Assembly: GCA_021785695.1 (NCBI GenBank)
Contig: JAJYEQ010000002.1
Location: 33,465 to 97,464 of the forward strand
DNA length: 64,000 bases
Source of the DNA: Actinomycetes bacterium
GTDB lineage: Bacteria; Actinomycetota; Acidimicrobiia; Acidimicrobiales; RAAP-2
Reading direction: 5' to 3'
A program made the translations under genes and the position numbers. The notes beneath the pieces were generated by a model, which was not told the origin of the DNA, did not search any database, and saw only the letters and a list, made by a program, of their open reading frames with translations. Below are positions 55,010-63,355 of the stretch, piece after piece (positions within the stretch are counted from its first letter, which is position 1; every line of letters starts with the position of its first letter).

Positions 55010-56104
55010 GTGCCTGACGTCAAGCGCCTCCGGCGCCTCTCGTCGCCACGGCCCCGAGGGCGGTGGAGCCCTCGCCGGGCTCTTGCCAGTGCCGCGATCC
55101 TCGCCCCGCTGGCGGCTCTGTGGGTGTCGCCGGGCGCCGGGGCCGCCAACCTCACCAGCGCGCGCGACCAGGCCGCCACCTTGTACAAGCAGATCCAGTA
55201 CATCGACGGCCGCGTCGGGTTCCTGGGTCAGAAGTACGACATGACGCTGATCAAGCTGCGCGACATCACGCACGTGATCGCCAACACCAAGACGATCGTG
55301 GCCCAGATCGAGCGCCAGGTGCAGCGGGGCAACGGCCAGCTGCGCACCGACGCCATCTACGCCTACGTCACCAGCGGTGCGGCCGGGTCCAACCCCATGT
55401 TCGCCCCCACCGCCACCAAGCTCGGCGCGGTGCAGGTCTACAGCCAGGTCGCCCAGGGCAACGTGGCCACCACAGTGGCCAACTTGAAGAGCTACCGGCT
55501 CAAGCTGACCCAGGAGCGCTCCTTGCTGGCCGCCGAGGACCAGCAGGCGGCCAGCGCCGCGCGGGCCGCCGCCGGGGCCTTCCACGAGGCCAAGCTCCTC
55601 CAGGCCACCCTCCAGAACGCCCTCTCCCAGGTCAAGGGGCAGATCGCGTACTTCGTACACCAGCAGGAGGCCGCGGCGGCCGCCCAGTCCGCCGGAGCCC
55701 TGGCCAACGCCCAGCCCGCCGCCGGCTTCCCCGCGCCACCACCCAACTCGCGCGCCGACATCGCCATCCGGGCGGCGCTCTCCTACCTCGGCGTGCCCTA
55801 CGTGTGGGGCGGCGCCTCGCGCGCGGGGGTCGACTGCTCGGGGCTCGTGATGCTGGCCTACGACGCGGCGGGCATCTACCTGCCGCACTACTCGGGGGCC
55901 CAGTTCGCCGACACCGTGCGCGTGCCGCTGTGGGACCTCCAGCCGGGCGACCTGCTCTTCTACGGCTACGACGGCGACCAGCACGTCGCCATGTACCTGG
56001 GCCACGGGATGATGATCGAGGCGCCCAGCGCCGGCTACACGGTGCACATCACCCCGATCCGCCTGGGGTACGGGTTCGCGGGGGCCGGCCGGCCGCGGGC
56101 CTAG
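55010..56104 (+). CDS. Secreted NlpC/P60 peptidoglycan endopeptidase with coiled coil (RipC/RipA-like)
   Basis: 364 residues. A long basic N-terminus and hydrophobic stretch (about 24-45, ALASAAILAPLAALWVSPGAGA) form a signal peptide. A helical coiled-coil region (about 50-235) leads through an Ala/Pro linker to the NlpC/P60 domain: Cys276 in GVDCSGLVMLAY, His in DQHVAMYLG and the polar EAPSAG. It cleaves stem peptides of peptidoglycan. A coiled coil before NlpC/P60 is the arrangement by which RipC is held by FtsEX, and ftsEX is in this window at 8-9.5 kb. The lgt-like gene follows after 3 bases. Confidence 0.9.
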   Translation: MPDVKRLRRLSSPRPRGRWSPRRALASAAILAPLAALWVSPGAGAANLTSARDQAATLYKQIQYIDGRVGFLGQKYDMTLIKLRDITHVIANTKTIVAQIERQVQRGNGQLRTDAIYAYVTSGAAGSNPMFAPTATKLGAVQVYSQVAQGNVATTVANLKSYRLKLTQERSLLAAEDQQAASAARAAAGAFHEAKLLQATLQNALSQVKGQIAYFVHQQEAAAAAQSAGALANAQPAAGFPAPPPNSRADIAIRAALSYLGVPYVWGGASRAGVDCSGLVMLAYDAAGIYLPHYSGAQFADTVRVPLWDLQPGDLLFYGYDGDQHVAMYLGHGMMIEAPSAGYTVHITPIRLGYGFAGAGRPRA

Positions 56105-56107
56105 CCC

Positions 56108-56899
56108 GTGGAGCCTGTTCCCACCAGCCTGCGCCTGGGTCCCCTGACCTTCCACCTCTACGGCATCGGGCTGGCCCTGGCGGTCCTCCTCGCCTACTCG
56201 TACGCCGGCCGGCGCCTGCGGCGCGCCGGCCTGGACGACGCGCGCTGGGGACGCTTCGCCCTCGCGGTGCTGGCGGCCTCGCTCGTGGGCGCACGGGTCG
56301 CCCACGTGGCCACGAACTGGTCGCTCTACGCCGGGCATCCGGCCCAGTGGCTGGCCCTGTGGAACGGGGGGCTGTCGAGCTTCGGCGCGCTGGCGACCGC
56401 CATCCCCGTGGGACTACTCCTGCGCCGGCGGTGGTGGCCCGACACGACGCTGGCGCGCTTCGCCGACGCCGTGGTCCCCGCGCTGGTGGCCGGCTGGGCC
56501 GTCGGCCGCTTCCTGGGGCCCCAGTTCATGTACCAGGGCGGGGGCCACCTGACCCACCAGTGGTTCGGCCTGCGCTACGCGGGTCAGGTGGGCCGGCGCG
56601 TGCCCGTCCCCCTCATCCAGGGCCTCGAGGACGGCACGCTGTGGCTGGTCCTGCTGGCTCTCCAGCGCCGACTGCGCGACCGGGTGCCGGGCCTCGTGGC
56701 GTCGGTGGCGATGGTCGTGTGGGGCGTGGTGCGGACCTTCGACGAGCGCTGGCTGCTCGGCCAGCACTCCCATAGCGGCTCGGTGGGGGTGCAGCTGGCG
56801 GGAATCGCGCTGGCCGCGGCCGGCGTCGTGTGCGGGATCGTCGCCACGCGTCGCGCGGGCCGGGCCCGGGTCAGCCCAGCGGCTCGAAGCGCGCCGTGA
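56108..56899 (+). CDS. Lgt-family membrane protein, degenerate
   Basis: 263 residues from GTG 56108. LTFHLYGIGLALAVLLAYSY at the N-terminus, WNGGLSSFGALATAIPVGLLL and GRFLGPQFMYQ in a mostly transmembrane protein fit prolipoprotein diacylglyceryl transferase in order and spacing. However the family signature GRxGNFxNGE is changed to GRFLGPQFMYQ, losing the conserved Asn and Glu, so lipoprotein lipidation activity is doubtful. It may be a paralog with another role or a true Lgt of divergent type. It overlaps convergent tnaA-like gene by 29 bp. Confidence 0.65.
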   Translation: MEPVPTSLRLGPLTFHLYGIGLALAVLLAYSYAGRRLRRAGLDDARWGRFALAVLAASLVGARVAHVATNWSLYAGHPAQWLALWNGGLSSFGALATAIPVGLLLRRRWWPDTTLARFADAVVPALVAGWAVGRFLGPQFMYQGGGHLTHQWFGLRYAGQVGRRVPVPLIQGLEDGTLWLVLLALQRRLRDRVPGLVASVAMVVWGVVRTFDERWLLGQHSHSGSVGVQLAGIALAAAGVVCGIVATRRAGRARVSPAARSAP

Positions 56900-58250
56900 A
56901 GTGGCGCAGGGCCGGCGGCTCGTAGACCATCTGGTACCCCCGGAGGCTCTGGGCGTCGCAAGCCACCGCGGTGACCACCTCGATCACGTAGTCGATATGG
57001 CTCTGGGTGTACGTGCGTCGGGGAATGGCCAGGCGCACCAGCTCCAGGGGGGCGGGGTGCTCGCTCCCGTCGGGGTGGCGGCCGAACATCACCGAGCCGA
57101 TCTCCACCGAGCGCACCCCACCGGCCTCGTAGAGGGCCACGGCCAGCGCCTGCCCGGGATACGCCAGGGGAGCGATGTGCGGCAGCAGGGCCCGCGCGTC
57201 CAGGTAGACGGCGTGGCCCCCGATGGGCTTGACCACCGGCACGCCGGCCCGATCCAGGGCGTCGCCCAGGTAGGTCGTCGAGCGGATCCGGTAGCGCAGG
57301 TAGTCGTGGCTCACGGCCTCGCTGAGCCCCTGGGCCAGGGCCTCCAGGTCGCGCCCGGCCAGTCCGCCGTAGGTTGGGAAGCCCTCGGTCAGGATCAGCA
57401 GGTTGCGGCAGCGCTCGGCCAGGTCGTCGTCGTTGAGGGCCAGCCATCCCCCGATGTTGCCGAAGGGGTCCTTCTTGGCCGACATGGTCATGCCATCGGC
57501 CAGTCCGGCGATCTCGCGCACGATGTCGGCCACGTCGCGGTCGCCCTGGCCCGCCTCGCGCTCGTGGATGAACCACGCGTTCTCGGCGAACCGGCAGGCG
57601 TCCAGGAAGAGCGGCACGCCGTGGCGCCGGCAGATCGCGCTGATGCCCCGGAGGTTCTCCAGCGACACCGGCTGGCCGCCACCGGAGTTGTTGGTGATCG
57701 TGACCATCACCACCGGCACGTCGGCCCCTCGCTCGCGCAGGAGCCCGTCGAGGGCCTCGAGGTCCATGTTCCCCTTGAAGGGGTGCAGCGAGCTGGGGTC
57801 GAGCCCCTCGGCGATGACCAGGTCCACCGCCTCGGCCCCGGTGGCCTCGACGTTGGCTCGGGTGGTGTCGAAGTGCGTGTTCGAGGGCACCACGCGACCG
57901 GGGCCACCGACCGCGGTGAAGAGGATCTTCTCGGCGGCGCGGCCCTGGTGGGTGGGAATCACGTGCCGGAAGGGGAACAGGTCCTTGACCGCCGCCTCGA
58001 AGCGGAACCACGACGGCGACCCCGCGTAGCTCTCGTCACCGTGCTGGATGGCCGCCCACTGGTCGCGCGACATGGCCCCGGTTCCCGAGTCGGTCAGCAG
58101 ATCGATCAGGACGTCGTCGGCGTGCAGGCTGAAGAGGTTGTAGCCGGCCTCGCCGATGGCGGCGCGGCGACGCTCTGGGGTCGTCATGCGCAGGGGCTCG
58201 ACCGAGTGGATGCGGAACGGCTCGATGATGGTGGAGAACTCGTAGGACAT
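56871..58250 (-). CDS. Beta-eliminating lyase, tryptophanase-like
   Basis: 459 residues from ATG 58250. EPFRIHSVEPLRMTTPERR, YAGSPSWFRFEAAVKDLFPF, THQGRAAEKILF, THFDTTRANVEATGA and the PLP lysine in MSAKKDPFGNIGG place it in the tryptophanase/tyrosine phenol-lyase family. EGFPTYGGLAGRD and the C-terminal YEPPALRHFTARFEPLG look like tyrosine phenol-lyase, but the Arg that selects tyrosine in that enzyme (ERG) is Ile here (VEIGSVMFGR), as in tryptophanase. It would release pyruvate and ammonia from tryptophan or a related amino acid. No tnaC-like leader or permease is seen. Confidence 0.85.
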   Translation of the reverse strand: MSYEFSTIIEPFRIHSVEPLRMTTPERRRAAIGEAGYNLFSLHADDVLIDLLTDSGTGAMSRDQWAAIQHGDESYAGSPSWFRFEAAVKDLFPFRHVIPTHQGRAAEKILFTAVGGPGRVVPSNTHFDTTRANVEATGAEAVDLVIAEGLDPSSLHPFKGNMDLEALDGLLRERGADVPVVMVTITNNSGGGQPVSLENLRGISAICRRHGVPLFLDACRFAENAWFIHEREAGQGDRDVADIVREIAGLADGMTMSAKKDPFGNIGGWLALNDDDLAERCRNLLILTEGFPTYGGLAGRDLEALAQGLSEAVSHDYLRYRIRSTTYLGDALDRAGVPVVKPIGGHAVYLDARALLPHIAPLAYPGQALAVALYEAGGVRSVEIGSVMFGRHPDGSEHPAPLELVRLAIPRRTYTQSHIDYVIEVVTAVACDAQSLRGYQMVYEPPALRHFTARFEPLG

Positions 58251-58256
58251 GCGTCG

Positions 58257-58262
58257 ATGGTA
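58257..58262 (-). promoter_or_regulatory. -10 element TACCAT of the tryptophanase-like gene (leaderless layout)
   Basis: TACCAT ends 6 bases before ATG 58250, which favours this start over the in-frame upstream one at 58289. The hexamer lies just beyond the end of the upstream gene (58271). Confidence 0.5.
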
Positions 58263-58270
58263 CGCCGCGA

Positions 58271-59281
58271 CTACCAGAGCGCGTTCCACTCGGCGGCGCT
58301 GAGGCGGTCGATCTCGACGACCTCGCGGCCTTCGGTGTCCAGCAGGACTCGGTCGTCGCTGACGAAGGACGGGTGGTCCAGGCCGATGCGGCGCCAGGGC
58401 CCAAACGGGATGCGCCCGGGGCGCGACTTGGTGTAGAGCGCGCGCACCAGCAGGTGGGACGTCGATCCCGCCACGACCAGGGCCGGGCGATGCTTCTCGT
58501 GCTCGTCGGGACGCGAGGGATCGATCGCGTCGAACGGAACGTCGACCGTGACCACGGCGCCGACCAGGGCGTGCCGATCGCTCACCAGACGCGCCTCGGC
58601 CGGCGTCAGCGGCGTGCGGCGCCAGTGCGGTGGCGCCAGCGTCCCGCCGGGCGACCCGACGTCCCCCTCGGCGTCGGGACGTCGAGTGCGCGACGGTCGC
58701 GACGGTCGCGCCGGAGCCGACGACGCCTGTCGCGCCGCCCGGCGTTGGCGCCGGCGCTCGCGCACCTCCGGGTCCACCTCGCGCGGCGGGGCCATCGCCA
58801 CGGGAGCGCCGCTCGCGACCTCCACCGAGGGCAGCGCCAGCTCCGGGCTTTCGCGAAGGAGTCGTCGGCAGTGCGGCGCCGCCGCGAACTGCTCGGCGAC
58901 GGCGAAGGCCAGCAGAGCCGCTCGCCGATCGTCGCTGACCCCCTCGGCGGCCATCGCGTCCACGGCCGCGGCCAACTGGTCGAAACTGGGGCGGTCGGCG
59001 TGCTCGCCCAGCAGCTCCACGATGCGTTCCAGGTCCGGCGCCACCAGGGACTCGAGTAGGGCTCGCACGGCGGGGGCGGGCGCGTGGCTGACGAACTCGG
59101 GCACGTCGCGCCGCTCGCGCAGAGAGCGCAGCGGCAAGGCCACGGCCGGCGAGATCCGCGCTCCCGGACGGAGGTCCAGCCCATCGACGCGCTCCAGCAG
59201 CGCCTCACCGGGCAAGCGAGCCAGTCCCCGGCGCCACAGCGTCGGGCCGCTCAACGAGTCAGCGGGCGGCGTCACGTCCAT
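58271..59281 (-). CDS. Unknown protein with PemK/MazF-like C-terminal region
   Basis: 336 residues from ATG 59281. Residues 1-160 are helical and of unknown type (FDQLAAAVDAMAAEGVSDDRRAALLAFAVAEQF). A strongly basic Arg/Pro linker follows (about 170-215, ERRRQRRAARQ and RPSRPSRTRRP). The last 95 residues (ALVGAVVTVDVPF..., EHEKHRPALVVAGSTSHLLVRALYTKS, then ISRLSAAEWNALW-type end) resemble the PemK/MazF fold, where a KxRPALVV strand is typical. MazF-like toxins cut RNA, but no antitoxin gene is adjacent and the length is unusual. The function is not known. A TACAGT hexamer about 20 bases before the start (near 59307) may be its -10. Confidence 0.55.
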   Translation of the reverse strand: MDVTPPADSLSGPTLWRRGLARLPGEALLERVDGLDLRPGARISPAVALPLRSLRERRDVPEFVSHAPAPAVRALLESLVAPDLERIVELLGEHADRPSFDQLAAAVDAMAAEGVSDDRRAALLAFAVAEQFAAAPHCRRLLRESPELALPSVEVASGAPVAMAPPREVDPEVRERRRQRRAARQASSAPARPSRPSRTRRPDAEGDVGSPGGTLAPPHWRRTPLTPAEARLVSDRHALVGAVVTVDVPFDAIDPSRPDEHEKHRPALVVAGSTSHLLVRALYTKSRPGRIPFGPWRRIGLDHPSFVSDDRVLLDTEGREVVEIDRLSAAEWNALW

Positions 59282-59696
59282 AGGTGCCTAGTCACGGCCA
59301 CGCACTGTATCGGGTTGGTGCGCGCAGGGGCTAGGCGACCGGGCCCGAAGCCCGCACCCACCAGGGAACGGAGACGCGCAGCGATGCTCTCCCACCACCG
59401 AGCTGTCGTGCACGACCGTCCTTCGCCGCGGCCTCTCGGGCTCCCCGCATCCGGGCGCGGGTGCGGGCCGACCGCCGAGCCTGCGCGGGCCCCGCGCTCC
59501 ACCAACGGCCGGATCCTCCGGGGTGACCAGCGACCCCTCAACGCGACGAGGAGGGTACGCGACGGTCGTCCGCCTCTCGCCTCTCGCCTCTCGCCCCCCG
59601 GACGGGGCCACCCGACCAACCGGGCATCGTGGGCTCGAAGACCAGCGCTCGTCGCTCCCCGCTCCTGCGCGCACCGGATGCACCCTGGGTACTTCA
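59282..59696. other. 415-base gap with GC-rich dyads, no recognised gene
   Basis: No frame here looks like a conserved protein and I find no match to tRNA, tmRNA or RNase P consensus. It holds several strong dyads, e.g. GCGCGGG/CCCGCGC near 59484-59500 and CCGCA...TGCGG near 59446-59465, and three tandem copies of CCTCTCG at 59573-59593. A structured leader or non-coding RNA is possible. Confidence 0.35.
59573..59593. repeat. Three tandem CCTCTCG heptamers
   Basis: Three exact 7-bp repeats inside the gap before the methyltransferase gene's end. Too short to interpret; a slippage site is the simplest view. Confidence 0.8.
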
Positions 59697-60362
59697 CTAG
59701 TCGAGCAGCGACGCGGTGACGACCCGCAGGACCTGAAAGGCCCCCAGCACGGGCAGCACCCGTCCTATCTGCTCGACCGACTCGGCCACCGACCGGTGCG
59801 CGGCCAGGGCCGGAGACGCGTAGAGCGATGAGCTCACGGTGGCCCGTCCCCACGGCGACCCCAGGCGGCGCAGATCACTTCGAGACAGGAAGCGCGCTGA
59901 GGCCCACGGCTCGTCGCCAAACTCCCGTCGGTGGTCGAGGCCCCACAGGCTCCTCGGGTTGAGCGAGCCCACCACGACTCGCCCGCCCGCGCGCACCACG
60001 CGAGCCATCTCGGCCACCACGAGCGCGGGGTCGACAGTGAACTCGCAGACGGTGACCGCGAGAGCGGCGTCGAAGGACCGGTCAGCGAAGGGCAGCCGAT
60101 GCGCGTCGCCGACGACCAGGTCCCCGAAGACCCGCGACCGCGCCACCGCGAGCATGGCGGGGTCGCGATCCAGCCCCACCACAACCGCCCCGACCTCTTC
60201 GAGGGCCCGCGTGAACCGTCCCGTGCCACAGCCGACGTCGAGCACGTGCGCACCCTCCGGGACCCCCAGAGCCGACCGAACACACTTCCACTCCACGTCG
60301 AACGCGAACTGGCCCCAGGGGCTCTCGAACCACCCGTCGTACCGACCAGCGCTACTGGTCAT
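59697..60362 (-). CDS. Class I SAM-dependent methyltransferase
   Basis: 221 residues. MTSSAGRYDGWFESPWGQFAFDVEWKCV, then the SAM-binding motif HVLDVGCGTGRFTRALEE, acidic post-I VVGLDRDPAMLAVAR, DAHRLPFADRSFDAALAV and VVRAGGRVVVGSLNPRSLWGL place it in the Methyltransf_11 group that acts on small molecules. It starts 3 bases after the cysteine desulfurase stop, so the two are co-translated. The substrate is unknown; a sulfur- or selenium-containing compound made with the desulfurase is a plausible guess. Confidence 0.88.
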   Translation of the reverse strand: MTSSAGRYDGWFESPWGQFAFDVEWKCVRSALGVPEGAHVLDVGCGTGRFTRALEEVGAVVVGLDRDPAMLAVARSRVFGDLVVGDAHRLPFADRSFDAALAVTVCEFTVDPALVVAEMARVVRAGGRVVVGSLNPRSLWGLDHRREFGDEPWASARFLSRSDLRRLGSPWGRATVSSSLYASPALAAHRSVAESVEQIGRVLPVLGAFQVLRVVTASLLD

Positions 60363-60365
60363 CGC

Positions 60366-61562
60366 TCACGGGCGCGCCGCGGCTTCCGCGATCGCCGAAG
60401 CGGCACGCTCCACGTCCTCGGCCGTGCTCCAGCGCCCCAGAGAGAGCCGGAGGGCGGCCATCGCGCGATCGTGTGAGGCCCCCATGGCCAGAAGCACCGG
60501 CGAGGGCGCATCGTCGCCCGCGTGACAGGCCGAGCCCGTAGAGGCGGCAATGGCCACCGTGCGCTCCAGAAGATCCACCGCCCGCACTCCGGCAATGCTC
60601 ACGTTCAGCGTGTTCGGCAGTCGCATCTGCGCGTGCCCGTTGAGCGTGATCCGATCTCCCAGTTGGTCCACCAGGTCGCGCCACAGGGCGTCGCGCAGCT
60701 CCCGCAGTCGATCGGACTCGCCCCCGGCCACCGCCTCGTCGGCCAACTCCGCCGCGCGACCCAAACCCACCAGGGACGCCACGTTCTCGGTGCCGGCGCG
60801 CAGCCCCCACTCCTGGCCTCCTCCCCCGACCAGGGGTGCCAAGGCGACGCCCTGGCGGATCCACAGGGCGCCCACGCCTTTGGGGGCGTACATCTTGTGG
60901 CCCACGATCGTGAGCAGATCGACACCCAGCACCTCCACGTCAACCGGGATCTTGCCCAGCGACTGCGCCGCGTCACAGTGCACCAGGACACCGTGCTGAT
61001 GGGCCAGTCGCGCGATCTCCGCGACCGGCTGGATCGTGCCGGTCTCGTTGTTGGCGTGCATGATCGACACCAGCACCGTCTCGTCGCGCATCGCGCTGGC
61101 CACCTCGGCGGGGTCGACGAGGCCGTCTTGGTCGACTCCCAGGACGCTGACCGTGACTCCCCACTCATCCCGCAAGGCGCCGCAGGCCTCCAGGACGGCC
61201 GGGTGCTCGGTCGCTTGGGTGATCACGTGAGCGGGCCCGGGCGCGAGGAGCCTCTCGCGCACCAGACCCCGAAGGGCCAGGGCGTCGGCCTCGGAGCCCG
61301 AGCCGGTGAACACCAGCCGGCCCGAGGGCGCATGGACGAGCGCGGCCACACGAGCGCGCGCGACGTCGAGGAGGGCTCTCGCCGAGCGACCGTAGGCGTG
61401 CTGACTGGACGGGTTGCCGAACTCGCGAACCAGGACCTCCGTCACGTCCTCGGCCACCCGCGGGTCGACGGGCGTGGTCGCGTTGTAGTCGAGGTAGATC
61501 GGGTCCGCGCGCAGACCCGGGTGAGCCGGTGGCGCCTTGGTCGTATCGCGCCCCCTGGTCAT
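60366..61562 (-). CDS. Cysteine desulfurase, IscS/NifS type
   Basis: 398 residues from ATG 61562, chosen over ATG 61580 because GAGGGAG lies 7 bases upstream. IYLDYNATTPVDPRV, GNPSSQHAYGRSAR, ATEHPAVLE, MHANNETGTIQPV, the PLP lysine in IVGHKMYAPKG and the persulfide cysteine (Cys346) in STGSACHAGDDAPSPVLLAMG define a group I desulfurase. It can serve Fe-S assembly or tRNA thiolation, but no mnmA, iscU or thiI is adjacent. The coupled methyltransferase suggests a special pathway. sufS at 36.6 kb is the one likely devoted to Fe-S clusters. Confidence 0.9.
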   Translation of the reverse strand: MTRGRDTTKAPPAHPGLRADPIYLDYNATTPVDPRVAEDVTEVLVREFGNPSSQHAYGRSARALLDVARARVAALVHAPSGRLVFTGSGSEADALALRGLVRERLLAPGPAHVITQATEHPAVLEACGALRDEWGVTVSVLGVDQDGLVDPAEVASAMRDETVLVSIMHANNETGTIQPVAEIARLAHQHGVLVHCDAAQSLGKIPVDVEVLGVDLLTIVGHKMYAPKGVGALWIRQGVALAPLVGGGGQEWGLRAGTENVASLVGLGRAAELADEAVAGGESDRLRELRDALWRDLVDQLGDRITLNGHAQMRLPNTLNVSIAGVRAVDLLERTVAIAASTGSACHAGDDAPSPVLLAMGASHDRAMAALRLSLGRWSTAEDVERAASAIAEAAARP

Positions 61563-61799
61563 GTGCGACTCCCTCGTCATCGCCCGCCCCCCGCGCGCAC
61601 CGCCCGGGGTCGGGCAGACAGGCTGGGGCGGAGATGTACGTCAGCGAGTTCTCGTTGACCACCGCATCGTAGGCGGGCGCGCCTTCGACGGGTCGCGCAG
61701 CGCCGAGGTCGCGGCGCCGGCGCCAGCTCCTTGGACGGCGTCGGGAGGTGGCGTCGGGACCAGCGGATGCCCCCCAGCCCGTGCCGGGAAGGCCAATCG

Positions 61800-61871
61800 T
61801 TACTTCAGCAGGTGCTTGGCAACCACCACGCGTTGGATCTGATTGGTGCCCTCGTAATTCTGGGTGTTCTG
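61800..61871 (-). pseudogene. 3' remnant of an acyl-CoA dehydrogenase gene
   Basis: Read on the minus strand, the sequence encodes QNTQNYEGTNQIQRVVVAKH followed by LLK and a TAA stop (61800-61802). This is the conserved C-terminal end of acyl-CoA dehydrogenases (IYEGTNQIQR...). Only about 24 codons survive; upstream of them (beyond about 61,875) the frame no longer matches and the composition changes. The rest of the gene has been lost, most simply by insertion or deletion linked to the neighbouring low-G+C segment. Confidence 0.75.
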
Positions 61872-61872
61872 G

Positions 61873-61990
61873 CCAGACAGTCCACCATGTCCACTGAGGC
61901 CGGTATTGTCTGGCGGGTCGTCTACTAGGTCCACTGAATCAATCGTGGTTTGCGTGAGTAGTAGGGATGAAAGTAGGGATGACTATTCAC
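61873..61990. repeat. Short inverted and direct repeats at the composition boundary
   Basis: CCAGACA (61873-61879) pairs with TGTCTGG (61907-61913). Further on, AGTAGGGATGA is repeated directly (61960-61970 and 61972-61982) and flanked by GTGAGTAG (61955-61962) and CTATTCAC (61983-61990), an inverted pair with one mismatch. Such a cluster beside a truncated gene could be a recombination or attachment site, but no integrase is visible. Confidence 0.4.
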
Positions 61991-62142
61991 GGCGTGCGGG
62001 CTCTACTGGGAGGTGTGACGTGAACTCCAACGCTCTTAGAGTCCATCGCCAGCAAGTTCGTGGCCGAAGTCGTGGAGTAAACTCCCAACTTAGAGGACCA
62101 ATTGTCGGGTAATCGCGCGGTGGCATCCGCTCCAGAAAGCAC

Positions 62143-62167
62143 GGGGCCCAGGTTGTGCCTGGGCCCC
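62143..62167. terminator. Perfect 10-bp hairpin downstream of the ABC permease gene
   Basis: GGGGCCCAGG (62143-62152), loop TTGTG, CCTGGGCCCC (62158-62167). It lies about 75 bases past the permease stop; on the minus strand it is followed by GTGCTTTCT, a weak T-rich tail. It most likely ends the ABC exporter transcript. Confidence 0.6.
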
Positions 62168-62241
62168 CGATCTTCATGTCGCGGTCATGATCTGAACTTG
62201 CCACCTGGGGCTATTTCCCCGAAGAGAATACAGACTTCTTG

Positions 62242-63351
62242 CTACGAGCGATTGTGCTGGATGATCCGCACGGTCCCGAACACACAAAGCGAAGCGATGG
62301 CTAGCAAGACGAGTCCAACGATTGCCTGAAGAATCCAGAAATGGTCAGCCGGCTGATACGAAACCCAGTACGTGTAGTGGTGCAACGCCATCCACCGTTT
62401 CGCGGCGTTGAGATCGCTTGATCCTCCTGTGGATTCGAGCAAGCTGTCCACGTGAAGACCGACTGTTTTTGCTGCCTTGATACCCAGCACGTGTCCGCTG
62501 GGACCCGTGTACCACGCACGCGAGAGCCAGCTTCCTGCCGGGCCTTGGCCGTGCGATGCGACGACGCCGAGCGGCCCGGAGTTCATGCCGTTCAGGAAGA
62601 TTCGCGACGACGCAACGGCCCCGAAGTCGAAGATCCGATTGAGGTATACGCCAACAGCGAGAAGGACTCCGCCAACGATGACCATGGTGGCTGCGATCGC
62701 GGCAACTGTGCGCTTGACGAAGACCCCAATTAACGTTCCGACCGCCAGCGCGAAAAACGTCCATACTGGCATCATCCACCACGTCGTCGTGAACAACCCA
62801 GACCGCCAGTGGCTCCCGACAGCGATATTGATCACTGCGTAGGGGTGTATGTACCAGCCGCCGAGCAAGAATCCGAGCACGACAGCTACGGGCGTCACGA
62901 ACAACGTCAACATCGCAAGCGTCACGAGAACCAAGCGAGTGCGGCCGACCCCCTGCGTCCAGGCAAAGCGATAGGTACCCGACTCCATCTCTCGCGCGAC
63001 CAACGGCGCACCGACGAAGGCGCCGATCGCCAAGGGAAATAGACGAAGCGCGATGATGAGCGGCGTGAAACTTGGTATGTCGGCATATTGGTTTGCAGTG
63101 TTTGCGCACACACTGAGATCTGTAGGATGAGCGAGCGTGCAGCCCGCCGCGAGGTAACTCGCGTAACTCGCGCTCACGGCGTCACGGCCGGCGACGATGC
63201 CGATGACGAGGGTAACAAACGCTACGAAAGTGCTAATTAGCGCTGCGCGATGCTGGATCAGAGCAACGTGCAACAGCCGAAGCCACGAGACGCGTTGTCC
63301 GGAGCGGCTGTGGTCGCGCAGCGCAACTGACGAAGAAGCGACTGTCGTCAC
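62242..63351 (-). CDS. ABC-2 type exporter permease
   Basis: 369 residues from GTG 63351, with GGGGAGG about 8 bases upstream. Helices are visible at about 30-50 (ISTFVAFVTLVIGIVAG), 95-118 (FPLAIGAFVGAPLVARE), 140-165, 190-215, 222-245 and a last one near the end (ILQAIVGLVLLAIASLCVFG). It is the membrane partner of the ATPase encoded 4 bases upstream on the same strand. Family ABC-2/YtrC-like exporters act on antibiotics, lantibiotics or unknown lipids. G+C and codon use are lower than in the rest of the window, which suggests transfer. Confidence 0.85.
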   Translation of the reverse strand: MTTVASSSVALRDHSRSGQRVSWLRLLHVALIQHRAALISTFVAFVTLVIGIVAGRDAVSASYASYLAAGCTLAHPTDLSVCANTANQYADIPSFTPLIIALRLFPLAIGAFVGAPLVAREMESGTYRFAWTQGVGRTRLVLVTLAMLTLFVTPVAVVLGFLLGGWYIHPYAVINIAVGSHWRSGLFTTTWWMMPVWTFFALAVGTLIGVFVKRTVAAIAATMVIVGGVLLAVGVYLNRIFDFGAVASSRIFLNGMNSGPLGVVASHGQGPAGSWLSRAWYTGPSGHVLGIKAAKTVGLHVDSLLESTGGSSDLNAAKRWMALHHYTYWVSYQPADHFWILQAIVGLVLLAIASLCVFGTVRIIQHNRS

Positions 63352-63355
63352 CGCG

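Larger units (their letters stand above)
61581..62241. other. 661-base non-coding junction region
   Basis: It holds, in order: the likely promoter of the desulfurase gene (TACGAT at 61666-61671 on the minus strand), the 3' remnant of an acyl-CoA dehydrogenase gene, short repeats (61873-61990) and a strong hairpin (62143-62167). G+C content falls visibly after about 61,870. No intact gene is seen. Confidence 0.6.

Noticed and set aside
56871..58250. Tyrosine phenol-lyase as the definite name
   Set aside because: The C-terminus looks like it, but the tyrosine-selecting Arg is replaced by Ile as in tryptophanase, so only the family is certain.
59282..59696. RNase P RNA, tmRNA or tRNA in the structured gap
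   Set aside because: I found none of the conserved sequence blocks on either strand (no RNase P core, no TψC-like GGTTCGA, no CCA end).
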